64,000 bases of DNA from contig JAAUZJ010000020.1 of NCBI GenBank assembly GCA_014804695.1, positions 56,216 to 120,215 on the forward strand, in the 5' to 3' direction. Made by a program: the position numbers and the translations under genes. Source of the DNA: Lachnospiraceae bacterium. GTDB lineage: Bacteria; Bacillota; Clostridia; Lachnospirales; Lachnospiraceae. Shown piece by piece: positions 8,117 to 17,055 of the stretch; position 1 is the first letter of the stretch; every line of letters begins with the position of its first letter. The notes under the pieces are model-generated. The model made no database searches. It was not told where the DNA came from and saw nothing but the letters and a program-made list of their open reading frames with translations.

Positions 8117-9040
8117 ATGATTGATAGCTTAGTCGAGAAGATTAAAAAGACCGGAGCCCCTATTGTAGTGGGACTGGATCCGATGCTTAAGTATGTGCCA
8201 GAGCATTTGAAAAAAAAGGCTTTTAGTGAATATGGGGAGACTCTTAAAGGCGCTGCGGAGGCTGTATGGCTTTTTAATAAAGAAATTATAGATAACATAT
8301 GTGATTTAATTCCGGCGGTAAAGCCTCAGATTGCCATGTATGAGCAGTTTGGCATTGAGGGGCTGATTGTTTTTAAAAGAACGGTGGACTATTGCAAGGA
8401 AAAGGGGCTTGTTGTGATCGGTGATATTAAGCGTGGGGATATTGGCTCCACTTCCGAGGCATATGCCATAGGACATCTTGGAAAAGTGCAGGTGGGAAGT
8501 AAACGCTACAGCGGCTTTGACGAAGATTTTGTAACGGTTAACCCTTATCTTGGTTCAGACGGCGTTGCTCCGTTTATTAAGGTTTGTAAAGAGGAAAACA
8601 AGGGTATCTTCGTACTTGTAAAAACCTCCAATCCAAGCAGCGGCGAGTTTCAGGACAGATTGATAGATGGAAGACCTTTGTATGAGCTTGTGGGAGAGAA
8701 GGTTGCCCAGTGGGGTGAAGAATGTATGGGAACATCCTACAGCAATGTGGGCGCTGTAGTAGGTGCGACTTATCCGGAGCAGGGTAAGATATTACGTAAG
8801 CTGATGCCCAAGGCATTTATTCTTGTACCGGGCTATGGCGCTCAAGGTGGAAAAGGAGCTGACCTTGTTCATTTCTTTAATGAAGACGGACTTGGCGCAA
8901 TAGTTAATTCTTCCAGAGGAATCATTGCGGCTTATCAGCAGGAGCAGTATGCGAAATTTGGGGCCGAAAATTTTGCACAGGCGTCCAGGGAAGCGGTTCT
9001 TGCGATGAAAGAAGATATTGCGGGAGCTTTGGGAAGATAA
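8117..9040 (+). CDS. pyrF: Orotidine 5'-phosphate decarboxylase
   Basis: Converts OMP to UMP, the last step of UMP synthesis. The 307-residue length and sequence fit the long (type 2) PyrF family rather than the 235-residue E. coli type. Marks are PIVVGLDPML at the N-terminus, the catalytic GDIKRGDIGSTSEAY segment near residue 100-115 with its Asp-Lys-Asp array, TVNPYLGSDGVAPF, and VPGYGAQGG with NSSRGI for phosphate binding. RBS GGAAAGGGAA precedes the ATG. It follows the Nudix-like gene closely. The other pyrimidine genes in the window, pyrE and carAB, are in separate units. Confidence 0.97.
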   Translation: MIDSLVEKIKKTGAPIVVGLDPMLKYVPEHLKKKAFSEYGETLKGAAEAVWLFNKEIIDNICDLIPAVKPQIAMYEQFGIEGLIVFKRTVDYCKEKGLVVIGDIKRGDIGSTSEAYAIGHLGKVQVGSKRYSGFDEDFVTVNPYLGSDGVAPFIKVCKEENKGIFVLVKTSNPSSGEFQDRLIDGRPLYELVGEKVAQWGEECMGTSYSNVGAVVGATYPEQGKILRKLMPKAFILVPGYGAQGGKGADLVHFFNEDGLGAIVNSSRGIIAAYQQEQYAKFGAENFAQASREAVLAMKEDIAGALGR

Positions 9041-9090
9041 AATAACGTCTGGAATTTTATAGTATATAAATCAGATATTAATAGTTGTAT

Positions 9091-9165
9091 ACAATAGAAA
9101 GCACGCTCTGCGAACTTTCTATTGTCATGAATTAAAAGCAAAGCCGGAGTATGACTTTGCTTTTT
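9091..9165 (+). terminator. Tandem hairpins ending the pyrF unit
   Basis: First stem ACAATAGAAAG (9091-9101) with CTTTCTATTGT (9115-9125). Second stem AAAAGCAAAG (9134-9143) with CTTTGCTTTT (9155-9164), followed by T. The second is the better rho-independent terminator. Confidence 0.75.
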
Positions 9166-9222
9166 AGCTTATAGGAAAGTTTGCGGGTACAGTAAATTTG
9201 GCTTTTGGGAAAGGGCGTTTTT

Positions 9223-10329
9223 ATGAAATTAATACATTGTGCGGATCTGCACCTTGATTCGAGTATGACATCAAATCTTAGCAGGGAAAAGGCAAAAGAG
9301 AGAAAAAGTGAGATGCTTCTTACTTTTAACAGAATGATACAGTATGCAAAAGATGAAGGAGTTGTGGCTATACTTATCGCCGGCGATCTTTTTGACAAGA
9401 AAAAGGTATCAAAAACTGCGCTTAATACTGTGTGGCAGGCAATTAATGAGAATTCGCAGATTGCTTTTTATTATTTACAGGGTAATCATGGAGTGGGAGG
9501 GTTGTTAGATTCGGTGGACAGCCTTCCGGCGAATCTTAAGCTTTTTAATGATACATGGACAAATTACGTGATAGAGGATGAAACAGGAAGATCGGTAACA
9601 ATTAGCGGAATAGAGCTAAACGAGAGCAATTCGCTGCAGGCATACGATTCACTTGTGCTTGATGTAGACAGCTTCAACATTGTTATGCTGCATGGGCAGG
9701 AAGCCGGACATGTGTCAAAGGATAAGGCAGAAATTATTAATATAAGAGGGCTGAGGAACAAAGGAATTGATTATCTTGCACTGGGGCACGTTCATTCATA
9801 CAAGGAAGAGACGCTGGACAGCAGGGGAGTGTACTGTTATTCGGGGTGTTTAGAGGGAAGAGGCTTTGATGAATGCGGCGAGCATGGCTTTGTACTGCTT
9901 GATATTGATTCCGTAACCCATAGCTGCAACAGGACTTTTGTGCCTATTGCCAAGCGGAACCTATATACGCTGGATATAGATGTTTCGGATTGTAATACTA
10001 CGATGGAAGCGGTGGAGCGCATTGAAAAGGTATTGGCTCATGGTACATATCCGGAAAGCAGCTTGATGAAGTTCGTTTTGACAGGAGAAGTTAGCATAGA
10101 ATCTGAGATAGATACCGCATATTTAATTAAGCAGTTTGAAAACAGGTGTTATTTTTTAAAGATCTATGATGAGACGAAGCTGTATGTTGATTATGATGCT
10201 TTTGCATTGGATATCTCGCTTAAGGGCGAATTTGTAAGAATGGTTATGAATGACAGCGAGCTTGGGGAAGAGGAAAAGGCGGATATTATACGCTGTGGGA
10301 TACAGATTTTGACCGGGGAGGAGGATTGA
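9223..10329 (+). CDS. SbcD-like DNA repair metallophosphoesterase (YhaO family)
   Basis: Nuclease subunit of an SbcCD/Mre11-Rad50-like pair. The 368 residues carry the phosphoesterase metal motifs in order: CADLHLDS (Asp8, His10), IAGDLFD, LQGNHG, MLHGQEAG and LALGHVHSY. The C-terminal third is the capping region. The ATG at 9223 sits eight bases after GGGAAAGGG, better than the upstream TTG at 9205. The gene ends four bases before the SbcC-like gene, so the two are translated together. The short partner with a mid-protein membrane segment points to the Bacillus YhaO/YhaN type rather than classical SbcCD. Confidence 0.88.
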   Translation: MKLIHCADLHLDSSMTSNLSREKAKERKSEMLLTFNRMIQYAKDEGVVAILIAGDLFDKKKVSKTALNTVWQAINENSQIAFYYLQGNHGVGGLLDSVDSLPANLKLFNDTWTNYVIEDETGRSVTISGIELNESNSLQAYDSLVLDVDSFNIVMLHGQEAGHVSKDKAEIINIRGLRNKGIDYLALGHVHSYKEETLDSRGVYCYSGCLEGRGFDECGEHGFVLLDIDSVTHSCNRTFVPIAKRNLYTLDIDVSDCNTTMEAVERIEKVLAHGTYPESSLMKFVLTGEVSIESEIDTAYLIKQFENRCYFLKIYDETKLYVDYDAFALDISLKGEFVRMVMNDSELGEEEKADIIRCGIQILTGEED

Positions 10330-10332
10330 GAA

Positions 10333-13176
10333 ATGAAGCTTATATCATGTCATATAGAAAATTTCGGAAAGCTGAGTGATAGAAGCGTTTCTTTTGACGA
10401 TATTTCGGGAATAAATGTACTGTGTGAAAATAACGGCTGGGGAAAGAGTACGCTTGCTAACTTCATTAAAGTGATGTTTTTTGGCTTTGATAATGAGGGA
10501 AAGCGAAGCAGCGTGGAAAATGAGAGACAGCATTTTAAACCCTGGCAGGGGGGAGTTTATGGCGGACAGCTTATGTTTGAAAGCGGTGGCAAACGCTATA
10601 TTATGTCCAGAACTTTTGGCGCTAAGGAAAAAGACGATGAATTCATGCTTCAGGATGCAGATACAAGGTTAGAAGTGACTAATTTTTCTAAAAATATAGG
10701 AGAAGAACTTTTCCAGATAGACAGAGCTTCTTTTGCAAGGAGTGTCTATATTTCGCAAAATGACTGTGTTACAACAACAACCGACCGCATTAATGCCAAA
10801 TTGGGAAATCTCACCGACAATACCGATGATCTGAATAATTATGAGACGGCGGCAAAGAAGATAGCCGATAAGCTGAACTTTCTCTCTAAGACGAGAAAGA
10901 CCGGAGAGTTATATAAACAGAAGGAAAAAATTGCGCAGTTAAAGCAGGAAATAAAGAAGGGTGAAGCGATAGATTCTTCTATGGAAGGGATTTTGGGGTT
11001 AAAAAATGAGCTTTATTCTTCTTACGAGACGCTTAAGGCCAGACGGAGCGAACTTCAGGGCAGGCAAAAGGAAATAAGCGAATATAAGGATATTTTAGTA
11101 AAAAAGAAAGAATATGAGCAGCTATGCGACGTTGAAGCGAAGAAACGGAAAGATTATGAAGAGAAAAAGGCTATGTTTCCGGTTCGGATTCCGGAAGGGG
11201 AGGAAATTGATAAATACATCGAGTTAGAATACCGGACTTCCGTACTTAAAAAGAATCTGGAGTTTAGCAAGCCTGAGGATGACGAAATTAAGCTGCTTAG
11301 CCTGTTAGAGAAAAGATTTGGTGAAGGGATTCCAAATAGTGAGGAAATAGAGGAGGTAAGGCACAAGGTAGGAGATATGCAGACTCTTAGATGGAATATT
11401 GGGAAGAGTATGCTAAATGAAGAGGAAACTCACAGCCTAAAACGCTTTGAAGAGCTTTTTGCGGCAGCAGTACCGGAAGAGGAAAAGATAGATAAGCTGT
11501 CCAAGGCATGGTCGCTTAGATGTGAAAAGAAAAATACCCTGAGCTCTAAAATAGCAACTGTTACTATGTTGAAAATGACGGAGGCAGCGAATGAGGAGAG
11601 CAGAAGGAATGGAGAGAGCTGGGGATATGGGCAGGATAGAGCATTAGACCGGAGTGTAGGTAGTGAGCAGAAGCGGGAAGGCACAAAGAATGGCAGCAGG
11701 AAATATACATATGCTACGCTTACACTGCTTGCGATTCTGGGTATGATAGGTGCGTTGCTCTGCTTTGTGATGCCGTCTGTAGGAGTTGGAGTTTTGGCGG
11801 CGGATATTGTGGCAGTGATAATTGTTATTTTCTTAACAATTGCTAAAAGCAGAACTACAAAGCGTGATACCGGGAATGACAGCTACAGCAGTCCTTTAAC
11901 ACAAACAGCCCCTGCGGCTCCGCCATACTTAGCATTGCAGCGTGAAATAGAGGATGACAAAGACTTAATTAATAAAGTAGAAAACGACGTCAAGAACTTC
12001 CTTTTAAGTTACAAGATTCCATACGAAGAAAGCAGCGTCACATCAGACTTATACCAGTTAAAGGAAAATGTTAGGCTATATAAACGCCTTCAGGAAAAAT
12101 CTGAGAGCGGTGAAGGAGAGAGACTTAAAAGACGGTATAATGAGCTGAGAAGCGGTGTGGATGCTTTTTTACAGAAATATGGCGTTTGCTCGAATGAACA
12201 TAATGAGGAAGTTGAAGATACGGCGGAACATGCGAACAAAGAGTTTATAAGTACAGACCGGATTTTACATTATGTAAACTTAATATATGAACTGGAATCA
12301 TCAGCCGATAAATTTACTGCATTGAAGGTCAGGAAGGCCGACTATGAAAAATCATACGGTGAATATAAGAAAAATACAGAAGACTTAAACTCTTTTATCA
12401 ATGGACTTAAAATGGAATATGAAGGTGATCTACATTCCACCATGCAGCATATTAAGAAGGCGAGGGAAGATTGTCTTGATACCGAATCAGAATATAAAGA
12501 GGCAGCGGAAGCTAAGAAAAAATATGAAGTTGAAAACAGCAATATTTTAGATGCGATAAAAAACACAAAAGAAGCCGAAGAGGATGTTTCGCTTGCCGAA
12601 ATCGAAGAAAAGCTTAGTGAAATTTCGGCAGAAATTGAAAAATATCATAGCAATATGGCAGCCTATAACCGACAGCTTGACGAGCTTCAGGAGAGGCGGG
12701 ATGAAATTACGGAGGCGGAAGTCAGACTTGACGAATTGCAGGAGCTTTATGATGTAAACGAGAAGAAGCTTGATACCCTTAAAAAGACGCAGCAATATTT
12801 AGAGCAGGCTAAAATATCCCTGACAGCAAAGTACACACAGCCTATAAAAGAGGGTTTTGATAAGTATTTCGGGATTTTGTGCGATATAGAGTCTGAAAAT
12901 TATCAGTTGGACGCCAATCTTGAAATGTCGGTTCTTGAACAGGGGATGCCGAGGGATACAGCCTTTTTAAGTACCGGCTATCAGGACATGATCGGAATCT
13001 GTATGCGTATGGCTTTAATTGATGCAATGTATAAGGATGAAAAGCCATTTGTTATTTTTGACGATCCTTTTGTAAATCTGGATGAAGAGAAGACGAGGGC
13101 GGCGCTTAAGCTGCTTGAGAAGATTGCGAAGGAGTATCAGGTGGTGTATTTTACTTGTAATGAGAGTAGGAGGTAG
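10333..13176 (+). CDS. SbcC/Rad50-like AAA ATPase with central membrane segment (YhaN family)
   Basis: SMC-like ATPase partner of the upstream nuclease. The 947 residues run: N-terminal ATPase half with Walker A NNGWGKST (about 34-41), long coiled coils (about 180-450 and 510-840), two closely spaced hydrophobic segments at about 456-505, and a C-terminal half with signature LSTGYQDM (about 878) and Walker B FVIFDDPF (about 905-912). The membrane segment in the middle of the coiled coil is a known trait of YhaN-like proteins and would tether the complex to the membrane. Glu/Lys content is very high. No terminator other than the long inverted repeat lies between it and the convergent blaR-like gene. 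Confidence 0.88.
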   Translation: MKLISCHIENFGKLSDRSVSFDDISGINVLCENNGWGKSTLANFIKVMFFGFDNEGKRSSVENERQHFKPWQGGVYGGQLMFESGGKRYIMSRTFGAKEKDDEFMLQDADTRLEVTNFSKNIGEELFQIDRASFARSVYISQNDCVTTTTDRINAKLGNLTDNTDDLNNYETAAKKIADKLNFLSKTRKTGELYKQKEKIAQLKQEIKKGEAIDSSMEGILGLKNELYSSYETLKARRSELQGRQKEISEYKDILVKKKEYEQLCDVEAKKRKDYEEKKAMFPVRIPEGEEIDKYIELEYRTSVLKKNLEFSKPEDDEIKLLSLLEKRFGEGIPNSEEIEEVRHKVGDMQTLRWNIGKSMLNEEETHSLKRFEELFAAAVPEEEKIDKLSKAWSLRCEKKNTLSSKIATVTMLKMTEAANEESRRNGESWGYGQDRALDRSVGSEQKREGTKNGSRKYTYATLTLLAILGMIGALLCFVMPSVGVGVLAADIVAVIIVIFLTIAKSRTTKRDTGNDSYSSPLTQTAPAAPPYLALQREIEDDKDLINKVENDVKNFLLSYKIPYEESSVTSDLYQLKENVRLYKRLQEKSESGEGERLKRRYNELRSGVDAFLQKYGVCSNEHNEEVEDTAEHANKEFISTDRILHYVNLIYELESSADKFTALKVRKADYEKSYGEYKKNTEDLNSFINGLKMEYEGDLHSTMQHIKKAREDCLDTESEYKEAAEAKKKYEVENSNILDAIKNTKEAEEDVSLAEIEEKLSEISAEIEKYHSNMAAYNRQLDELQERRDEITEAEVRLDELQELYDVNEKKLDTLKKTQQYLEQAKISLTAKYTQPIKEGFDKYFGILCDIESENYQLDANLEMSVLEQGMPRDTAFLSTGYQDMIGICMRMALIDAMYKDEKPFVIFDDPFVNLDEEKTRAALKLLEKIAKEYQVVYFTCNESRR

Positions 13177-13191
13177 ATATTTTCCTATAAG

Positions 13192-13499
13192 GAGGGCAGG
13201 CAGCCGGGGAGAAGCGTTTGCAGGGGCAGCGGCAGCCGGATACTGATCTGTGGCTATGCTGTTGTACGGAAATAAGTAATTCTAAACATTCCTATTGGGG
13301 TTGAGATCAACGGACGCAAGCGGGGCAAATTCGCCATCCATGGCTCAGTTGCCCCTTTTCGGAACATCGTGTTCCGAAATTGCTGGGTATTGTGATAGGA
13401 ATGTTAAGAATTTCTAATTTCCTTCCAGAGGCATAGGCACAGATTAGTATTCGGCTGTGGCTGCCCCTGCAAACGCTTCTCCCCGGCTGCCTGCCTCAA
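13192..13499. repeat. Long imperfect inverted repeat, core family 2 (copy at 13.3 kb)
   Basis: Outer arms GGCAGGCAGCCGGGG... at 13195-13230 and 13461-13496 are perfectly complementary for about 36 bp, and pairing continues with mismatches to 13296/13397. The centre (13310-13386) holds two further hairpins: GGGGCAA/TTGCCCC and TTTCGGAACA/TGTTCCGAAA. That 77-bp core is identical to the copy at 60.6 kb, as is the 33-bp inner right arm 13395-13427. The outer arms are not shared. It fills the 341-base gap between two convergent genes and could also stop transcription from both sides. Confidence 0.9.
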
Positions 13500-13517
13500 G
13501 GGGGGTTTTAAGATTGA

Positions 13518-15188
13518 TTACCATGTCGCAATATCTCTGGTACGACGGTCAAAATCACTATCACCTTCGTGAAGCGCTATGACTTCGCTTATATTTCCGT
13601 AGCGGTCTCTTTGGATAGTTATGTCAACCACACCTTCCTCTCTGGATTGATAGTAACCGCCAATCTCATCAATATAAGTTCTGACTGGATCACCATTATA
13701 AAGGAAGTATCCCTGCTTATCTTTACTAAGTTTCCATGTGGCATATTCTTTTTCACGCTCCTCATCGCTTAAGCAGAGGCTTAAATCAATTTTAAATGCA
13801 CTTTTTTCCACACGAAACTCATTGGCGAGAGCTTCTATCAGCTGGCTTTCAATAAGCTCAGGATCATCGCTGGTGTCAGCCCTTAAAGTATCAAACACGA
13901 TATTTTCCGCCCGTCTTTGGGAATTTTTACCAAGTGAAATATCGCGTGTTATGTTTACGGTGACGCCCCAGCGTGAAGAATCACTTGAGCAGTATGGAGT
14001 CAGCCTTGAGGAAAAAGGAGCCTGCACTCCGGTAGCAAATACAACTGTGCTGCTTAACATAAATATCACTGCGGCCATTAATAATATTACAGGTGTTTTT
14101 TTATAATTTAGTATGTTTTTAATACGCTTTTCAACCTCTGTTTTGGAAAAAGCGCTGTAAAGGAGAGTGGTGCGGTTTCCTGTAATTGCCATACTTAGCA
14201 GGCTGAAAGCGTAACTTTTCCTGCTTTCCTCATCATTGTACTGCTTAAGGACGGTTTCATCGCAGTATGATTCTAAATCCGAAGCAAGGTATTTGGACAT
14301 CAGCCAGACCAAAGGATTGAACCAGTTTAAACAAAGCGCAATAAACATGAAAATTTTTATCCAGTTATCCTTATGCTTTATATGCATGACCTCGTGAGTG
14401 AGAATATGGCGCAGAAGCTCCGTATTCTGAAAATCCATCCGGGTAGGAAGATATATACGCGGCGTAAACAGACCGTATACTAACGGCGAAGCAATCTCGT
14501 CATTTGTAAAGACAAGTATATGTCCCATGCCCATTTCACGAAGGATATCGTTTATTGTCTCGTTGTGCTCAATTAGAAGGCGGTTTTTTAACTTCATTGT
14601 GTAGCTGTATTTTTGAAATAATAAAATACCAATAGTTACTAAAAGTCCGAGAAAATAAATAGCAGCTAGTGTGACGGGCCGTATATTAAGGCGTGAAGCC
14701 GAAGCTCCCTGATAAATATAAGTACTATTTGCATAGGAAGAGAATGCATCTTCTGAAACAACCGTATTATTGTTCGTTGTGGTTGCAATGTTTTGTACGG
14801 TGTTTGAAAACAAAACTTCATTGTAGCTGCTTTCCGGTTCTTCCTGTGGCTGCGCTATATCCCCTGCCGGCAGCAATTCATCTACGGCAACAAGAGCGAT
14901 AGTCTCACTAGAAGCTGTATTTGCAATCGTACCCTGAATAAGATCTCGAATAAAATCGGAAGATTCGACTAATGGTTCTAATAATTCTTCAGGCACTTTC
15001 AGGCTGAGCGGGCTGCTTAGTGAAAAGGGCACAAGCAGTCGTACCAGTATAACGCACCAAAGTATCGGAAAAACAAACTTGGGCAGCTTATCTTTTAACA
15101 GTGCGCGGAAAAGCAGGACAATTATGATCATAAGACTTCCGTATAACGCCATCAGCGCAAAGGGCATATTCATTCTAAAATGTAACAT
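13518..15188 (-). CDS. BlaR1/MecR1-type M56 sensor metallopeptidase
   Basis: Integral membrane zinc protease that senses an envelope signal and inactivates its partner repressor. Membrane segments are at about residues 8-28, 38-58, 172-192 and near 280-297, and another at 340-362 precedes the outside domain. The M56 zinc site is H265EVMH269, with acidic residues DLESYCDE (304-311) downstream as the likely third ligand. The external C-terminal part (about 365-556) has no penicillin-binding SxxK/KTG motifs, so the signal is probably not a beta-lactam bound as in classical BlaR1. The start lies inside the blaI-like stop region, with GGAGG supplied by the end of that gene. No beta-lactamase or PBP gene is nearby. 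Confidence 0.88.
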   Translation of the reverse strand: MLHFRMNMPFALMALYGSLMIIIVLLFRALLKDKLPKFVFPILWCVILVRLLVPFSLSSPLSLKVPEELLEPLVESSDFIRDLIQGTIANTASSETIALVAVDELLPAGDIAQPQEEPESSYNEVLFSNTVQNIATTTNNNTVVSEDAFSSYANSTYIYQGASASRLNIRPVTLAAIYFLGLLVTIGILLFQKYSYTMKLKNRLLIEHNETINDILREMGMGHILVFTNDEIASPLVYGLFTPRIYLPTRMDFQNTELLRHILTHEVMHIKHKDNWIKIFMFIALCLNWFNPLVWLMSKYLASDLESYCDETVLKQYNDEESRKSYAFSLLSMAITGNRTTLLYSAFSKTEVEKRIKNILNYKKTPVILLMAAVIFMLSSTVVFATGVQAPFSSRLTPYCSSDSSRWGVTVNITRDISLGKNSQRRAENIVFDTLRADTSDDPELIESQLIEALANEFRVEKSAFKIDLSLCLSDEEREKEYATWKLSKDKQGYFLYNGDPVRTYIDEIGGYYQSREEGVVDITIQRDRYGNISEVIALHEGDSDFDRRTRDIATW

Positions 15189-15189
15189 A

Positions 15190-15543
15190 TTATTTCGCCT
15201 CCTTAATCATTTTGGCAAGACGCCTAGCGTCTTCATCAGAAATTCCCTGGTTTTTTAAAAATGATGAAAAAAACAGTTCACTTGAGCCGCCAAACATTTT
15301 ATCAATTAACTGCTCGGTTTCGCTCTGTGCAACCTCGTCTTTGCTAATAAGTGATTTACATAAAAAGTTTGGCTCCTCACGTTCGATCGCGCCCTTTTCA
15401 ATGCATTTTTTGATAACAGTGTAAGTGGTGTTTTTGTTCCAGCCGATGCGCGTAGACAGTACATCTACAATATCGCGGGCGGGCAGACTGCCCTGTTCCC
15501 ATAGAACTTCCATTACTTTGAGTTCTGAATCGAATAATTTCAT
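15190..15543 (-). CDS. BlaI/MecI-family transcriptional repressor
   Basis: A 117-residue winged-helix repressor. The N-terminus LFDSELKVMEVLWEQGSLPARDIV and the recognition helix WNKNTTYTVIKKCIEKGAIERE are typical of BlaI/MecI/CopY proteins, and the C-terminal helices form the dimer domain cut by the partner protease. It is first in a two-gene operon with the M56 peptidase, with a one-base gap. Two matching palindromes overlap its promoter, so it very likely represses itself. RBS is AGAAAGGAG on the minus strand. Confidence 0.93.
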   Translation of the reverse strand: MKLFDSELKVMEVLWEQGSLPARDIVDVLSTRIGWNKNTTYTVIKKCIEKGAIEREEPNFLCKSLISKDEVAQSETEQLIDKMFGGSSELFFSSFLKNQGISDEDARRLAKMIKEAK

Positions 15544-15563
15544 GGTGGTTTGGCTCCTTTCTG

Positions 15564-15623
15564 GACTATTGGAATAGTCTCAATTGTTAGTGATAGACTA
15601 TCACAATAGTCTGCAAGTGTCAA
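15564..15623 (-). promoter_or_regulatory. blaI-blaR promoter with two operator palindromes
   Basis: Reading the minus strand: TTGACA (plus 15618-15623), 17-bp spacer, TAGTCT (plus 15595-15600). Two near-identical dyads lie here: GACTATTGGAATAGTC at 15564-15579 and GACTATCACAATAGTC at 15596-15611. The second covers the -10 region, the first the early leader. Both have the GACTAT/ATAGTC half-sites expected for a BlaI-family dimer. Confidence 0.75.
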
Positions 15624-15649
15624 TGGGGTTTTAGAATTTTTTTACACAG

Positions 15650-15686
15650 TTGAAACCACCCCGCTTTTATGCTAAACTAAAAGCGG
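15650..15686 (+). promoter_or_regulatory. Possible pyrE promoter and start-site hairpin
   Basis: TTGAAA (15650-15655), 17-bp spacer, TAAACT (15673-15678). A 9-bp dyad CCGCTTTTA (15661-15669)/TAAAAGCGG (15678-15686) overlaps the -10 region and likely start. It could be an operator rather than an RNA hairpin. The -10 is a poor match, so this is tentative. Confidence 0.35.
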
Positions 15687-15719
15687 TATATTTAATCTGG
15701 AAAAGGAGTTTGGGGCAAA

Positions 15720-16397
15720 ATGGAACAATACAAACAACAATTTATTGAATTTATGTTAGAGTGTCAGGTTCTTAAGTTTGGTGACTTTACATTGAAAAGT
15801 GGAAGAAAATCTCCTTTTTTTATGAATGCGGGAGCCTATGTGACAGGTGCGCAGCTTCGCAAACTGGGTGAATACTATGCTAAGGCAATACATGACCATT
15901 ACGGTCTGGATTTTGATGTATTGTTTGGACCGGCATATAAGGGCATACCCCTTAGTGTTGCCACTACTATGGCGATAAGCGAGCTTTACGGTAAAGAAAT
16001 CAGGTACTGCTCAAATCGTAAGGAAGTAAAAGATCACGGAGATACCGGCATACTGCTTGGCAGTAAGTTAAAAGATGGCGACAGGGTTGTAATAATTGAG
16101 GATGTTACAACTTCCGGCAAATCTATAGAAGAAACCTTCCCGATCATCAAGGTGCAGGCAGATGTAGAGATCAAGGGACTCATGGTATCCTTAAACCGTA
16201 TGGAGAGAGGACTCGAGACTGAGAAGAGCGCGCTTGAGGAAATTAAGGACAAGTATGGATTTGATACAAATGCCATTGTCACTATGGAAGAGGTAGTTTC
16301 CTGTCTGCATAACAAGCCTTATAATGGAACCATATATATTGATGATGAATTAAAGGCGTCTATTGACGCATATTATGAGCAGTACGGAGCAAAATAA
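15720..16397 (+). CDS. pyrE: Orotate phosphoribosyltransferase
   Basis: Makes OMP from orotate and PRPP, the step before pyrF. The 225 residues show the family N-terminus (FGDFTLKSGRKSPFFMNAG), the loop FGPAYKGIPL, the flexible active-site loop CSNRKEVKDHGDTG and the PRPP-binding motif VVIIEDVTTSGKS near residues 120-132. AAAAGGAG lies about 12 bases before the ATG. It is divergent from the blaI-like operon and is followed by small membrane-protein genes that may share its transcript. Confidence 0.97.
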   Translation: MEQYKQQFIEFMLECQVLKFGDFTLKSGRKSPFFMNAGAYVTGAQLRKLGEYYAKAIHDHYGLDFDVLFGPAYKGIPLSVATTMAISELYGKEIRYCSNRKEVKDHGDTGILLGSKLKDGDRVVIIEDVTTSGKSIEETFPIIKVQADVEIKGLMVSLNRMERGLETEKSALEEIKDKYGFDTNAIVTMEEVVSCLHNKPYNGTIYIDDELKASIDAYYEQYGAK

Positions 16398-16440
16398 ATA
16401 AATGCATGCCTTCAGGCTTGCGGAAAGGAATGATATCATA

Positions 16441-16593
16441 ATGGAAGAAAGAACATACAAAACAATGGGCGGTGCCGGAGCAATGAATATTGCGGTTGGT
16501 GTGGTTACTCTCGTAATAGGAGTTACAAGCGGAATTCTCCTTATTATAGGGGGAGCCAAATTGTTAGCGGGTAGAAATAAGATATTATTCTGA
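16441..16593 (+). CDS. Small single-pass membrane protein, unknown
   Basis: A 50-residue protein beginning MEERTYKTMG with one Gly-rich membrane segment (about residues 15-43) and a short basic tail. The ATG at 16441 has GGAAAGGAA about 13 bases upstream; an in-frame ATG at 16402 has no such site. It lies 43 bases after pyrE. I do not recognise a characterised family; the size and Gly-rich helix suggest a small envelope-associated protein. No function is proposed. Confidence 0.6.
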   Translation: MEERTYKTMGGAGAMNIAVGVVTLVIGVTSGILLIIGGAKLLAGRNKILF

Positions 16594-16630
16594 TATAACA
16601 ATGGGGATTTCTAAGAGAGATGCCCGGTAC

Positions 16631-16658
16631 AAGTCAGGCTGTCCGGCCTGGCTTTTTT
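16631..16658 (+). terminator. Hairpin terminator after the pyrE-small protein unit
   Basis: AAGTCAGGC (16631-16639) pairs with GCCTGGCTT (16646-16654) with one G-T pair, followed by a T6 run. Confidence 0.7.
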
Positions 16659-16682
16659 AACATTGAAATAAAGGAGTTTATT

Positions 16683-17015
16683 ATGAGCCGCAAAAACAGC
16701 TACATTTTTACAAATAAAAGCCATACTACCAAAGGGATCATGGCAACAATACTGGGAATTATATCGCTTGCAACGTTGGCCTATACACTTGTAATGAGTT
16801 ACCGAAGCGCAGGAAATGTTCCGCGTGAATACGGAGCCGCTGCACTGTTGGTTACAATTTTTGCCTTTGCAGGAGTGATTCTGGGAGTTATTTCCAAAAC
16901 TGAGAAGGATAAGTACTATTTCTTTTCTTATTTGGGAATCATACTTAATGTGGCGGCGCTTGCGGTCATAAGCGCTATACTGTATGCAGGGGCGTATAAT
17001 ATTGGGAGTTTCTAA
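16683..17015 (+). CDS. Three-helix membrane protein (DUF6142-like)
   Basis: A 110-residue protein with a basic N-terminus (MSRKNSYIFTNKSH) and three predicted membrane segments at about residues 19-41, 52-70 and 82-104. The layout and the N-terminal TNKSH element resemble small clostridial proteins catalogued as DUF6142; that assignment is from memory of the family, not a search. AAAGGAG is seven bases before the ATG at 16683. It lies after a terminator and 40 bases before the M29 peptidase gene. Function unknown. Confidence 0.7.
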   Translation: MSRKNSYIFTNKSHTTKGIMATILGIISLATLAYTLVMSYRSAGNVPREYGAAALLVTIFAFAGVILGVISKTEKDKYYFFSYLGIILNVAALAVISAILYAGAYNIGSF

Positions 17016-17055
17016 CATAATTATGTAAATTGCCAACGAAAGGAACACAAATAAA

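Noticed and set aside
13192-13499. Insertion sequence or CRISPR array at the long repeats
   Set aside because: No transposase, no terminal repeats shared between copies, and no regularly spaced short repeats; single long palindromes only.
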